From: Chara braunii
Lineage: Eukaryota; Streptophyta; Charophyceae; Charales; Characeae
NCBI GenBank assembly: GCA_003427395.1
Contig: BFEA01001054.1
Coordinates: 162,090-184,118 of the forward strand
Length of the DNA: 22,029 nucleotides
Direction: 5' to 3'
Made by a program: the position numbers and the translations under genes. The notes under the pieces are model-generated. The model had not been told where the DNA came from and ran no database searches. It worked only from the letters and a program-made list of their open reading frames with translations. This document shows, piece by piece, positions 1-9,030 of the stretch (position 1 is the stretch's first letter; every line of letters starts with the position of its first letter).

Positions 1-2404
1 TGAAGCGCAACACACACAAGCATCAGATTCATCAAAAAGACAAGATTGGTAGCATCTACACTAAGGGAAAGTACACCGAAGTATCCCGGAATGAAGCGCA
101 ACACACACAAGCATCAAATTCATCAAAAACACAAGTTTGAGAGTATCTACACTAGGGGAACGTTCTCCGAAGTATCCCGAAGTGAAGCGCAACACACACA
201 AGCATCAGATTCATCAAAAAGACAAGATTGAGAGCATCTACACTAAGGGAAACTACACCGAATAATCCAGGAGTGAAGCGTGACACAGACAAGAATCAGA
301 TTCATCAAAAAGACAAGATTGAGAGCATCTACACTAGGCAGAAGTACACCTAAGTATCCCGAAGTGAAGCGCAACACACACAAGCATCAAATTCATCAAA
401 AATACAAGATTTAGAGCATCTACACTAGGGGGAAGTACACCGAGGTACCCCGGAGTGAAGCGCAACACACACAAGCATCAAATTCATCAAAAAGACAAGT
501 TTGGGAGCATCTACACTGGGGGGAAGTACACCGAAGTATCCTGGAATAAATCGCAACATACACAAGCATCAAAATCAGAAAAAAAACAAGTTTAGGAGCT
601 TCTACACTAGGGGAAAGTACATCAAAGTATCCTGGAGTGAAGCGCAACACACACAAGTATCAAATTTATCAAAAAGACAAGATTGAGAGTATCTACAATA
701 GGGGGAAGTACACCGAAGTATCCCGGAATGAAGCGCAGTACACACAAGCATCAGACTCATCAAAAAGACTAGATTCGGAGCATCTATACTCAGGGAAAGT
801 ACACCGAAGTATCCCGGAGTGAAGCTTAACACACACTAGCATCAGATTTATCAAAAGACAAGTTTGGGAGCATCTACAATAGGGGAAAGTACACCGAAGT
901 ATCCTTGAGTGAAGCGCAACGCACACAAGAATTAGATTCATCAAAAAGACAAGATTGAGAGCATCTACACTAGGGGGAAGTACATCGAAGTATCCCGGAG
1001 TGAAGCGCAACACACACAAGTATCAGATTCATCAAAAAGAAAAGATTGGTAGCATCTACACAAGGGGAAAGTACTCCGAAGTATCCCGGAATCAAGCGCA
1101 ACTCATACAAGCATTACATTCATCAAAGAGACAAGATTGAGAGCATCTACACTAGGGGGAAGTACACCGAAGTATCCCGGAATGAAGCGCAACACATACA
1201 AGCATCAAATTCATCAAAGAGACAAGATTGAGAGCATCTACACTAGGGGGAAGTACACCGAAGTATCCCGGAGTGAAGCGCAACACACACAAGCATCAGA
1301 TTCATCAAAGAGGCAAGATTGACAGCATCTACACAAGGGGAAAGCACACCTAAGTATCCTGGAATGAAGCGCAACACGTACAAGCATCAAATTCATAAAA
1401 AAAACAAGATTGAAAGCATCTACTCTAGGGGAAAGTACTCCGAAGTATCTCGGAATGAAGCGCAACACATACAAGCATCAGATTCATCAAAGAGACAAGA
1501 TTGATAGCATCTACACTAGGGGGAAGTACACCGAAGTATCCCGGAGTGAAGCGTAACACACTCAAGCATCAAGTTCATCTAAAAGAGAAGATTCGCAGCA
1601 TCTACATTAGGGAAAAGCACACCGAAGCATCCTGGAATAAAGCGCAACACATACAAACATCAAATTCGTAAAAAAGACAAAATTGGTAGCATCTACACTA
1701 GGGGAAAGTACTCCGAAGTATCCTAGAATGAAGCGCAACACATACAAGCATCAGATTCATCAAAGAGACTAGATTGAGAGCATCTACACTAGGGGGAAGT
1801 ACACCGAAGTATCTCGGAGTGAANTGCAACACACACAAGCATTAGATTCANCAAAGAGACAAGATTGAGAGCATCTACACTAGGGGGAAGTACACCGAAG
1901 TATCCCGGAGTGGAGCGCAATACACACAAACATCAGATTAATGAAAAAAACAAGTTTGACATCATCTACGCTAGGGGAAAGCACACCGAAGTACCCCAGA
2001 GTGAAGCGAAACACACACAAGCACCAGATTCATCAAAAAGACAAGATTGGCAGCATCTACACTAGGGAAAAGCACACCAAAGCATCCCGGAATGAAGCGC
2101 AACACATATAAGCATCAGATTCATCAAAAAGACAAGATTGGTAGCATCAACACGAGGGGAAAGTACTCAAAAGTATCCCAGAATGAAGCGCAACACATAC
2201 AAGCATTAGATTCATCAAAGAGACAAGATTGGTAGCATCTACACTAGGGAAAAACACACCGAAGTATCCCGGAGTGAAGCGCAACACACACAAGCATAGG
2301 ATTCATCAAAGAGACAAGATTGAGAGCACCTACACTAGGGGGAAGTACACCGGAGTATCCCGGAATAAATCGCAACATACACAAACATCAAAATCAACAA
2401 AAAT
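1..2404 (+). repeat. 91-bp tandem satellite array, left
   Basis: About 26 head-to-tail units of 91 bp. A recognisable core is gacaagattgagagcatct, followed by an A/G-rich block, then 'cggagtgaagcgcaacacac' and 'agcatcagattcatcaaa'. Unit types differ at linked positions: a 'gagagc...agggggaagtacacc...gagtgaag' type, a 'ggcagc...agggaaaagcacacc...gaatgaag' type and a 'ggtagc...aggggaaagtactcc...gaatgaag' type. From about 1322 to 1868 they recur in a three-unit order (273 bp). The array continues past the window start. It ends against a GAA tract inside a retroelement leader, so it is satellite DNA carried by a mobile element, not coding sequence. Confidence 0.95.
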
Positions 2405-2414
2405 CGCAGTCTTG

Positions 2415-2466
2415 GCAAGAGGAGGAAGATGAAGAGGGAGCTGAAGGAGAAGGAGAGGAAGAAAAA

Positions 2467-2529
<63 letters not shown>

Positions 2530-2602
2530 GAAGAGGGAGAGGAAGAGGAAGAAGAAGAAGAAAAAGAAGAAGAAAAAGAAGAAGAAGAAGAAGGAGGACT
2601 TC
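2415..2602. repeat. GAA-rich polypurine microsatellite, left
   Basis: A purine-only stretch, with a nearly pure (GAA)n core at about 2465-2526 flanked by GAGGAA variants. It separates the leader from the 91-bp array. Its counterpart, (TTC)n in the + sense, is at 17367-17541 in the right arm, with a different length and different interruptions. Read on the element's sense strand (minus here) it is a long pyrimidine tract. Confidence 0.95.
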
Positions 2603-3695
2603 CTCCTCTTTCACTCACCTCTTGCTGGTCTTCTAGGCAATGGAGTCCCAAGCTTTGTTCTAGCTCCTTGGGTATGACTCCCTTCCTCCCAAGCTCTCTC
2701 CTCCTCCTCCCACACCTCTCGTTAAGCTATGGCAGGCTCCTACCTCTAAGGCGATGAAGTCCTTCTCTCTAGGAGGGCTAAGGGGACCCCTTCTAGCCTC
2801 TCCTCCTACCTCACAGCCTGAGGGTTATGGCGGACCACTCTCCTAGCTCCCTCCCAGCCTCTAGGCCTTCTCCCGCAGCTCTATCACCATAGCCAGGCTC
2901 CAGGCTAGCTCCGACTCTCTCTCCCTTGCTTTACTTTCACTAGGGTTCTCTCATGGACTCATTTTGGCAGAACGGGTTCCTCTCATGCTCAAATGAGAGT
3001 GGCAGCCTGCACCTTCGACTTATGTAGGTTGAAACTGGTGCACCGACCAACCTCTACGCCTCTCCAAGTGCCTCTAGGTGGACCGAGGTATCCCCAAGGC
3101 CAATTTTCCGGTTTAGGCCTCTCTGGAGGTAACTGGGCCTCCTTTTGGCCAGGTACATGCAGTCCGAGTGGCCGGTATCTTCTCGGACTACCCCTTGGCC
3201 TACCCCGGCCTCTTTTTAGTTCAAAAAGAGCTGCCTTTTGGGGTACCACTACCCAAAATGCAGCCTTTACTGAAAATTAAGGGCCTAAAGGCCCATTTCT
3301 TGTCTTTTTCCCTGGTCTAGGCCTCTTTTGGGTAGGCCATTGCATTTTCCCAAGTGGCGGCACAATCTCAGCCTTAGATTTGGATGAGATCCATGACTCC
3401 CATTACTCCGAGCTACTCCCAAGCTTCCCTTGGCTCAAATTTGAGACTTTAGCTTCAATTTTCAATTTTCTGGTGTATCTGGTCCAAGCCTTGGGCCAAA
3501 TACTCAGTTTTGTCTTTTTCCTCTCTTTGTTTTCCCTCCATTTTGTTGCGACCTCATTCCGGAGCTAGATGTTTTATGCCAGCTCATAAAAAATGGCTAG
3601 ATCTCCTCCACCATGAGATCAGATTTCAGATCTATGGCCCAAAAAAAAACTGGCCCACTCACATTAGCATTTTTCTTTATTTTTGCTACTTAAAT
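2603..3695 (-). other. Non-coding leader of the left element copy
   Basis: About 1.1 kb with no credible gene, matched closely at 16264-17366 in the right arm. It is rich in GGCC and AGGCCT motifs (about 3050-3330). On the minus strand an AACCCTAG motif (around 2940) precedes a GA-rich stretch, and a GTGAGT splice-donor-like site (plus ACTCAC at 2613-2618) lies immediately before the pyrimidine tract. The same donor-like site is present in the right copy. I see no TATA box that I would trust. Confidence 0.6.
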
Positions 3696-3701
3696 TCAGA
3701 T

Positions 3702-3740
3702 ATTGTAGAGATAATGCCCCAAGGGCCTTATCTCTGCAAT
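3702..3740. other. Conserved hairpin, left copy
   Basis: A 13-nt inverted repeat (3702-3714 with 3728-3740, one mismatch) around a 13-nt loop containing CCCC AA GGG. The right-arm copy at 16219-16257 is perfect. It lies at the end of the leader open frame. The role is unknown; an RNA structure or a short inverted-repeat insertion are both possible. Confidence 0.75.
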
Positions 3741-4287
3741 CCGGACTGCCCTCCTAGGATCTAGGAGGCATGAGGTCATCATTGAGACCTGCCGGACCCT
3801 ACTGCTACAGTCCCAACTTGGCGACACATTTTCCTCCACACATTCCTCCTCCTTTGTCTCATCCTCCTCCTTTTCCTCCCCCTTTTCCCTCTTTTCTCTT
3901 TTATTTTCGTTGGGAGAAGTGTCCAACAACTATTTCTCCTCTTTCTAGTTGTTGGACCCTACCCAAGGTCTGATTTTGCAGCCGGCATGTGGCCGTTGTA
4001 CCTCAGACTGCAGTAGTGGCCCCCCCCATGGTCCTAGTGGCTCCGTTTGGACACCGTCGCTTCCAGTTTGAGGCCCCCTTGCTCCGATTTTCTTCGGCCA
4101 GCCATTTCCTCATGCGGGGGCCATCGGAGTTTTGTTTTTCTTGGCCTGGCTGATCCGGAATAACCTGAACTGCCGGCCTGGCCCCCCTCACCGCCGCTAC
4201 TCCCTCTTCTCCTTCTCCTTGGCACCTCCCACTTGCTTCCACTAATGCTTGCACTAGTGGTGTTAATATTTTTGACCGTTAAGATCT

Positions 4288-4305
4288 CCGATCTCGACGG
4301 CGCCA
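4288..4305 (-). other. Primer-binding site (PBS), left
   Basis: On the minus strand TGGCGCCGTC begins at 4305, two bases after the CA that ends the LTR. TGG plus CGCC is the usual start of tRNA-primed PBS sequences. The first nine bases (TGGCGCCGT) fit the 3' end of plant tRNA-Asp, and the match weakens after that. An identical arrangement exists at 15661 in the other arm. Confidence 0.7.
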
Positions 4306-4555
4306 CTTGTTTTATTATTTTATGCACCACACGCCGTTCCGCCACTTTTTCCGTGGAGCGTCACAGGTCCCCGCCACTTGTCCCGCACTAGCCCGCGACA
4401 CTAGTCCCGCCGGTACCTGTCCCGTCCTGCCGGTGGCCTCGCTGGTACTGCATTTTTTTTTGCTCGATCCTTCTTGGTCCCCGCCACCATTCCCATGTTA
4501 GTACCATATTTTGCTTGGTTCCGGGTGGTCCCCGACACTTCGTCCTGCCAGCACC

Positions 4556-4753
4556 GCGCAGTCCCTTGGTCCCTTGTGGTCCCTGGCACTTTGTGTTGCT
4601 GGTACCACACCGTTCCTTTGTCTCGCGTGGTTCCTGGTACTTTGCCGCACCGTTCCTTTGTGTCGCGTGGTTCCTAGTACTTTGTCCTGCCGATACCGCA
4701 CCATTCCTTTGCCTCGCGTGGTTCCTGGTACTTTGTCCTGCCGGTACCGCACC
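4556..4753. repeat. 51-bp minisatellite inside left LTR
   Basis: Repeats with the core 'ttcctttg(c/t)ctcgcgtggtt', each ending in a GGTACCGCACC-type element. Anchors fall at about 4556, 4607, 4647, 4698 and 4749. Four of the spacings are 51 bp or close to it, and one unit is about 11 bp short. The right LTR holds four clean 51-bp units. Tandem repeats at this position in an LTR may be promoter or enhancer elements, which is inference. Confidence 0.85.
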
Positions 4754-5236
4754 TATTCTTGATGTTCCTGAAGTCTTTCCGCCTCACGACAATCTCCTTT
4801 CCTCGTTTTCTTTGCGTCCACACATCGTTCTTTTTTGGATGCTGGTCCCAGCCTAGCCTGTGGCTTCCTTGGCCCTCTTATCGCTATGTCCTAGTGGCCC
4901 GCCTGGCCCGGCTACCTTTTCTCATGCTGATGCCTTACGCCCTATTCCCCTCTGCCTCTTCTTCTCCTTTTGCAGCGTGCGTCTTTTGCTACTACTTTTT
5001 TCGGCGGTCCTTCTACGTTTTCGGGGGGAGGATCGCCTTCACTATTTTCTTACAGTCCTTTGCCACTTCCTGCTTCAACAATTCCTTCCTAGTTCGAGGG
5101 TCTCGGCGACTTCGGGCAGCCTCTGGCTACCTATTGTCCGCACTTGCGTCTTTGATTCTACTAGCATCCTTGCCTCCGGTTTTCTCTGCCCTGCACAAAG
5201 TGGTCATATTCAGCCTCTCGAGTGACGGGAAGTCAT

Positions 5237-5256
5237 TCGGGACTCACCAGTCCCGA
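5237..5256. other. LTR-terminal hairpin, left
   Basis: A perfect 8-bp inverted repeat (TCGGGACT with AGTCCCGA) around a 4-base loop, starting two bases inside the LTR terminus. It is identical in the right LTR (14699-14718). It would lie where integrase binds the end of the linear cDNA. Confidence 0.85.
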
Positions 5257-5260
5257 CATA

Positions 5261-5272
5261 TTTCCCCCACTC
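5261..5272 (-). other. Polypurine tract (PPT) abutting the left LTR
   Basis: The minus strand reads GAGTGGGGGAAA, then two bases, then the LTR's TGTCGGG. This is the canonical position of the plus-strand primer tract upstream of a 3' LTR. The flanking stretch (about 5259-5302) is similar to a second copy at about 6572-6615. Confidence 0.75.
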
Positions 5273-5278
5273 ATTCGT

Positions 5279-5463
5279 GATGTTCTCATCGCGCACCAAT
5301 TCATAGTTAGTGGGGAATTTGGAGTGATAGACAGACGGAGAGGGGGGCAGGGTGAGGTGGGTAGTTAGCTTGTCAGGGTTCTTTTTTGTCTTTTCTCATT
5401 CTTTTCTCGGGTTTTTTCTGCAATTTTTCGTCCCTTAGAGCGGAGGAGGGTATGGGGGAGTCA
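5279..5463. other. No gene seen between PPT and first remnant
   Basis: About 185 bp of mixed sequence with T-rich stretches. It is probably untranslated 3' region of the minus-strand element. No feature beyond the PPT-flanking motif is recognised. Confidence 0.4.
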
Positions 5464-5838
5464 AGGTTCTTCTTCATCTTTTAGACCAGGTTGCTCATTT
5501 CCATCATAGCTCTGCCTCTTTATCTTTCCTTCAATCGAGGCACGAACTTCCTCTTCAACCCACTCTGTATACTCAGCAGGGCAGCCCATAATTCTTTCGA
5601 CTCCAGTAATCACGAAGCAGACGAGACCCTCCTCGCCTCATACACTTAACTGCTGACGTGCTGGTTTTATTCCCAGGGTGACAATTTGTTGTCATAGCAC
5701 AATTTGGTTTTCTCATTGTATGCCTTGGCATTGTGGATTAACAAATTGTAGGCAAGTTTTCGGATGTGGCTCAATGTCAGGCATTTGCTCCGGAAGGGGG
5801 ATGTTCGTTCAGTACAGCCGGCGCCTTTGCTGCAATGC
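5464..5838 (-). pseudogene. Degenerate coding-like segment, unrecognised
   Basis: One minus-strand frame runs 125 codons and is interrupted only by four TGA codons (5809-5811, 5713-5715, 5692-5694 and 5638-5640) before a final TGA at 5461-5463. The residue mix is protein-like, including FVITGVERIMGCPAEY and EWVEEEVRASIEGKI, and ends in an acidic stretch. Every break being TGA fits CGA-to-TGA decay. I do not recognise the family. It lies in the 3' region of the spacer retroelement and may be part of an accessory protein. Confidence 0.4.
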
Positions 5839-5999
5839 TACCCACTTTGAATCAATGAACACAGGCACAACTCCCCTAAGTGTTTTGTAATCTCAAATCT
5901 ATCTTCCCATTTCATTGAGAAAACATTCTCGAGTAGACTCCCTTTCAGTTTCGTCGCATTCATTACCCTTGGAAGATCCACAAACAATCCGCTCTTCAT

Positions 6000-6560
6000 A
6001 TTTTCAATACATCTTCCCCTCCCCGAGGCTCAGGCTTAGCCAATTCCTCATGCATCTCCGTGGTTCGTTTTCTCCGGTTTTTCTCATGCCCTGCCAGTTC
6101 CTCATGCATATCACCCTTTTGTCCTTTCTTGCCTCTTCACTTGGTTGGCTTCCCATGCGTGATGTTTGGCTCATTCCACATGCATTTCTCTTCTTAGGCA
6201 TCTTATCAAACCTTCTCCTCAGGCCCATGCAATACCAATTACTCATCCATTTCCAACCTGTCACGTCTTATGCAAAGTCAATCATGCCAATCTTTTCTTT
6301 CCCAATCATCCTGCCAGGTTCTTTTCTTAGGTTCATACCATTCACTTGCTCGACTCTTTTCTGCTCTGGCATCCTGCCAGACCCTCTTTTCTCAGGCCTC
6401 GAGCAAGCCAATTTCAAGCATCTTTACCAGGCCCCCCTTTTTCTCAGGCCTGTGCACATCCAATTACGGGTATTTTTCTGTTTCGGGCATCCTGCCAGGC
6501 CCCCCTTTTTCTCAGACCCATGCGCAACCAATTACAAGTTTTCTTTCATGCGTATTTATT
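6000..6560. repeat. Loosely repeated pyrimidine-rich region
   Basis: Irregular copies of a segment with the core 'catcctgccaggccccc' followed by 'ctttttctcaggcc' and 'caattac' (anchors at 6307, 6370, 6419 and 6488), and of 'ccaattcctcatgcat' further left (about 6040-6110). Spacing varies from about 49 to 69 bp, so this is a decayed minisatellite. It sits in the 3' region of the minus-strand element. Confidence 0.55.
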
Positions 6561-6571
6561 GCTTAGATGAC

Positions 6572-6615
6572 ACAACTTCCCCCCACTCAAAACGCGATGT
6601 CCCCATCGTGCAACT
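6572..6615 (-). other. Second PPT-like motif
   Basis: The minus strand reads GAGTGGGGGGAAG followed by TTGTGTCATC. Over about 44 bp it resembles the PPT flank at 5259-5302, including a shared GATG(G/A)(G/A)ACATC block upstream. Downstream of it lies AATAAATA. It could be the 3' end of a related element whose LTR has decayed, or a tandemly duplicated element end. Confidence 0.45.
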
Positions 6616-6965
6616 GATTCTCACTCGGAGGTACGCAGACCTTTGGCCCGCCGACCGCAAGTCAAGGACACAAGCCCATCTGTTTCACAAAGGGAAGAGT
6701 GATCAGTTCCTCCCCAGCGGACGACGCCTCATCCTTCTACCCGGTCCGACCTTTCTTCTCTTACGTGGCGAGCATCGATACCAAGGTTCCTCCTCACGTT
6801 TGTCAAGTAGGTCCAATCCAAGCCTACCAGGGCCTCGTCTAGCCTTAAAAGTGTTCCTCGCGAATCGTTCCTCCCGAGTGGTGATTTTCTGGATTCTGGC
6901 CTCTTCCTTTCAAGAGAGTTGGGACTCTCAATTAGTCCGCGAGTGCAGTTACGAAGACCTTGCAA
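6616..6965 (-). pseudogene. Degenerate coding-like segment leading to the second PPT
   Basis: A minus-strand frame runs from 6965 with TGA breaks at 6729-6731 and 6621-6623 and then reads on through the PPT-like motif. It is charged and Arg-rich (for example LDEALVGLDWTYL, ARHVREERSDRVEG). The position just upstream of a PPT is where the C-terminus of a retroelement polyprotein or 3' ORF usually ends, but no domain is recognisable. Confidence 0.3.
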
Positions 6966-7250
6966 TTAGTCCTGAAACGGTTGTAATATTCCGGCAGGGC
7001 AATGTCAATGCCCCGTGGTGGTGGCGGATTCCACCCGCTACCTCGCCCAGCCTTTCCCCTTCGACAGTGCCACCCAACTTAGCACGGGCAGCCGAGGTCC
7101 GATCCAAACGGCCATGGCACCCCTCTATGACATGGCGTGTGGCTGGAGAGTAGCAAATTAGACTAGATGAGAATGGTTCTCTCGCCCATTTGGCTCTCTC
7201 GCCCTTTGACGTTTAGGCGTTCAACAGGAGACACAATTCGAACTCCCCAA
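6966..7250. other. No gene recognised
   Basis: About 285 bp on which I can place no motif. Open frame exists on both strands but none is supported. Confidence 0.35.
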
Positions 7251-7520
7251 CTAGAGTTCATTGTCAGGGGTGGTTCGGACGACCGGCACCGATCCAAGTG
7301 GTAGGTGCCTTGATCCTTTAACCCTTATCCTCTTAAAGGAGGAGCAGGTCACGCTGAGACGTTTTCCCTTAAAGGGATAGAGGTCTTGGGGTCGCGGTGC
7401 ATGCACCGGTATCCCCCTCTTGCTGAGGCCAAAGACTAGAAGAAAATGGGAATTCCATTTCAATTTTTTTTCCATGGTTGGCCCGACGATCTTTCTTCCA
7501 AGTTGCTTAGGGTCCCCCAT
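7251..7520 (-). pseudogene. 89-codon open frame, unrecognised
   Basis: A minus-strand frame starting MGDPKQLGRKI and containing SKRGIPVHAPRPQDLYPF. Upstream in the same frame, beyond one stop, lie the short 8-codon repeats of 7612-7716 (KKILDSAL-like), so it may be part of a longer decayed frame in the 3' region. There is no recognised domain, and chance occurrence is quite possible. Confidence 0.25.
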
Positions 7521-7611
7521 TTATGCCATGCAATTTCCAATACTCATTCCAATGCCAATGCTCAATCTCAGTCCAATGCTCAATCCAAATTCGATGGTCA
7601 ATGCAATGTCT

Positions 7612-7716
7612 CTTCCGGGGGCTGAGTCCAATATCTTTTTCAAGGCTGAGTCCAATATTTTTTCCAAGGCTGAGTCCGGTATCTTCTTCAAAGCTCAGTC
7701 CCTCTTAATGTATTTT
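7612..7716. repeat. 24-bp tandem repeat
   Basis: Units 'ggctgagtccaatatctttt' plus four bases, at anchors 7621, 7645, 7669 and 7693 (exact 24-bp spacing), with looser copies to about 7790. On the minus strand they encode an 8-residue repeat in one frame. Confidence 0.85.
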
Positions 7717-7864
7717 TCTAGGGCCCAGTTTTTTGCAATCTCTTTTTCAAGCCCGGCTCTTTCCAATCTCTTTTCCAGACTCAGCTTCTTTCAATTTCAT
7801 GCGCCTCAAGCAGTCATGTAGAGGGACCCCGGGGCCAATTCCAAAGAATGACCCTTGTCAGGGG

Positions 7865-8065
7865 CCATTCCGAACAACCTGGTTAGGGTCGTTCTTTCCA
7901 ATTTCAAGTCGAACAGTCTGGTTAGGGCCGTTCTTGTCCATTGCAATGGTACAACCTGGTTAGGGTTATCCTTGTCTATTCTAATTGGACAACTTGGTTA
8001 GTCTCATCCTTGTCTATTTCAATTGGACAGCCTGGTTAGGGTCATCCTTGTCCATTGCAATGTTA
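7865..8065. repeat. 38-bp tandem repeat
   Basis: Five units built on 'acaacctggttagggt' plus 'cttgtccattgcaatgg'. The tgg anchors fall at 7880, 7919, 7957, 7995 and 8033 (spacing 39, 38, 38, 38). It lies in the 3' region of the minus-strand element. Confidence 0.88.
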
Positions 8066-8269
8066 GCGCCCGAGGGGGTGGACCTCGAGGACACGGATCC
8101 TATTCTCGTCTCGGGGGTTAGAAGGTGGTCATCCTTTCGGGTTTTTACGCATGATTCTTCTTCTTTCTCTTATCATTTGCTCTTATTATGTTCATCCATA
8201 CATCCGACTTAGCGTCTAATGCTCAAGTTGAGGCTCATGACCCCAAGCAGCACTAGCCCGCCCGACCGT
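8066..8269. other. No gene recognised
   Basis: About 200 bp between the 38-bp repeat and the next coding-like remnant. No motif is supported. Confidence 0.35.
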
Positions 8270-8990
8270 TCAACCATTACCAGGAATGCTGAATGATTTC
8301 AATGTTTCCTTGCCACTTTTCTGGCTTCTCATACCCTCTTCAATGCTCTGGCCTTGTCTGGGATTGGTTGGGTTAGGGTCCTTGGGAAGAGTGTGCTTCT
8401 TTACCCATAGGTCCCCTAACCTCTCACAAGAACTCATGCAACGACTCATCCAATCATGGGTACATATTTCAAAAGGAAAATTGTTGCCATCAATTTTTAT
8501 TTCAGCCTTCAATAGTCCTCATGCCCTTGCCCGTCTTCTCAGAGTCAATCATCCCCGGTCCCTTTCTTACTACCAAAGGCTCACATTTCTCAAAAAAAGG
8601 AGCGAGTACTTATACAAAGTAGCAATGGTCCCTCATCCCCTACTAGTCTCCCCAATCCTAAAAAAAAACAAGTATGTCGCAGTCCTTAAAAAAAACAGGG
8701 AGACAAAGTTCGAATGCAAGGCCAACATTACGGACTTGTCTCATTTAACTGCTTCTACTATCCCTTTGCCTTACCCTTAACCAGACTCCAGTCATTCACC
8801 AGTCTAGTCTCCCAATGCAATGACCCTCGTGCCCTCTTCTGAAGAAGTCACTGTTTATACAAAGGAGCGCTCATTGTCTGGTCCTCAGCCATTTTAAGCT
8901 TAGAAAGTTGTGCAATTTCAATCCATTCGAGAAAAAGTTCCAATGCGAAGTTCAAAATGGAAGTTCCAACTGCTCAGGTACCAATCTTCC
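8270..8990 (-). pseudogene. Frameshifted coding-like segment, unrecognised
   Basis: Several minus-strand frames look protein-like in succession: a stretch with LELFLEWIEIAQLSKL and SLHWETRLVNDWSLVKG (about 8990-8770), one with VGLAFELCLPVFFKD (about 8740-8600), one with KCEPLVVRKGPGMID (about 8590-8510), and a final 80-codon open frame at 8270-8512 with KIDGNNFPFEICTHDW and DLWVKKHTLPKDP. The changes of frame fall at or near poly-T runs of 8-10 bases, as expected of indels. Stops include TGA and TAG. No family is recognised. It follows the accessory frame at 9031-9981 and could be its continuation or a separate protein. Confidence 0.4.
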
Positions 8991-9030
8991 CCTGATTCCT
9001 AACTGACCCCTATTACCCCTATTACCCCCT

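Larger units (their letters stand above)
3696..4305 (-). pseudogene. Degenerate leader reading frames after the PBS, left copy
   Basis: Between the PBS and the hairpin the minus strand carries open segments at 4034-4345, 4003-4254 and 3696-3929. They match the right-arm frame at 15853-16263, including the shared strings MRKWLAE, WKRR, PSWDCSSR, QVSMMTS and RIAEIRPLGHYL. This is where gag would begin in an LTR retrotransposon, but there is no CCHC knuckle and I recognise no capsid motif. Left and right copies differ at many amino acids and each has its own breaks, so I see no sign of purifying selection. It could be a gag remnant, a leader ORF, or chance open frame in purine-rich sequence. Confidence 0.4.
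1..5258. repeat. Left arm of a large inverted repeat
   Basis: This stretch is repeated in reverse complement at 14697 to about 19955 and beyond. Paired landmarks keep an almost constant coordinate sum of about 19955: the LTR start (5258 with 14697), a 13-bp-stem hairpin (3702-3740 with 16219-16257), the GAA tract edge (about 2408 with 17546), and individual 91-bp units (2049 with 17905). Hand comparison of about 180 bp in the LTR gives about 14 differences, and a leader stretch of about 380 bp gives about 25. The inner edge falls exactly at the TG of the LTR. The outer edge lies beyond the window. Confidence 0.93.
4308..5258 (-). mobile_element. LTR of a Ty3/gypsy-like retrotransposon, left copy (minus)
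   Basis: About 951 bp. On the minus strand it opens with TGTCGGGACT at 5258 and closes with AAAACA at 4308. A polypurine tract lies directly outside the start (5261-5272), and a PBS begins two bases after the end. AATAAA (minus; plus TTTATT 4311-4316) is a likely polyadenylation signal. The body is GC-rich and includes a 51-bp minisatellite. The right-arm copy (14697-15658) is about 92% identical over the first 180 bp. With a PPT on one side and a PBS on the other, it acts in sequence terms both as 3' LTR of the spacer element and 5' LTR of the copy further left. I see no obvious TATA box. Confidence 0.8.

Noticed and set aside
46-2432. Many similar 61-67-codon open frames (MVASTLGESTPKYPG type) in the 91-bp arrays
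   Set aside because: 91 is not a multiple of three, so each frame stays open for about two units and then stops. The frames are a by-product of the repeat period, repeated on both strands and in both arms.
2320-2757. Open frames with poly-Glu, poly-Ser or poly-Leu runs
   Set aside because: These are translations of the GAA/TTC tract in different frames; the same DNA gives Glu, Leu, Ser or Lys runs depending on the frame.
5915-7153. Plus-strand open frame of 412 codons
   Set aside because: It is long, but it is antisense to the retroelement remnants and the second PPT. It lies in pyrimidine-rich, loosely repeated DNA where plus-strand stops are rare, and it shows no domain. A gene finder would probably call it; I consider it spurious.
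8640-8700. Intron acceptor (poly-T followed by AG, minus strand)
   Set aside because: There is no matching donor. The T runs look like homopolymer expansions that break the frame.
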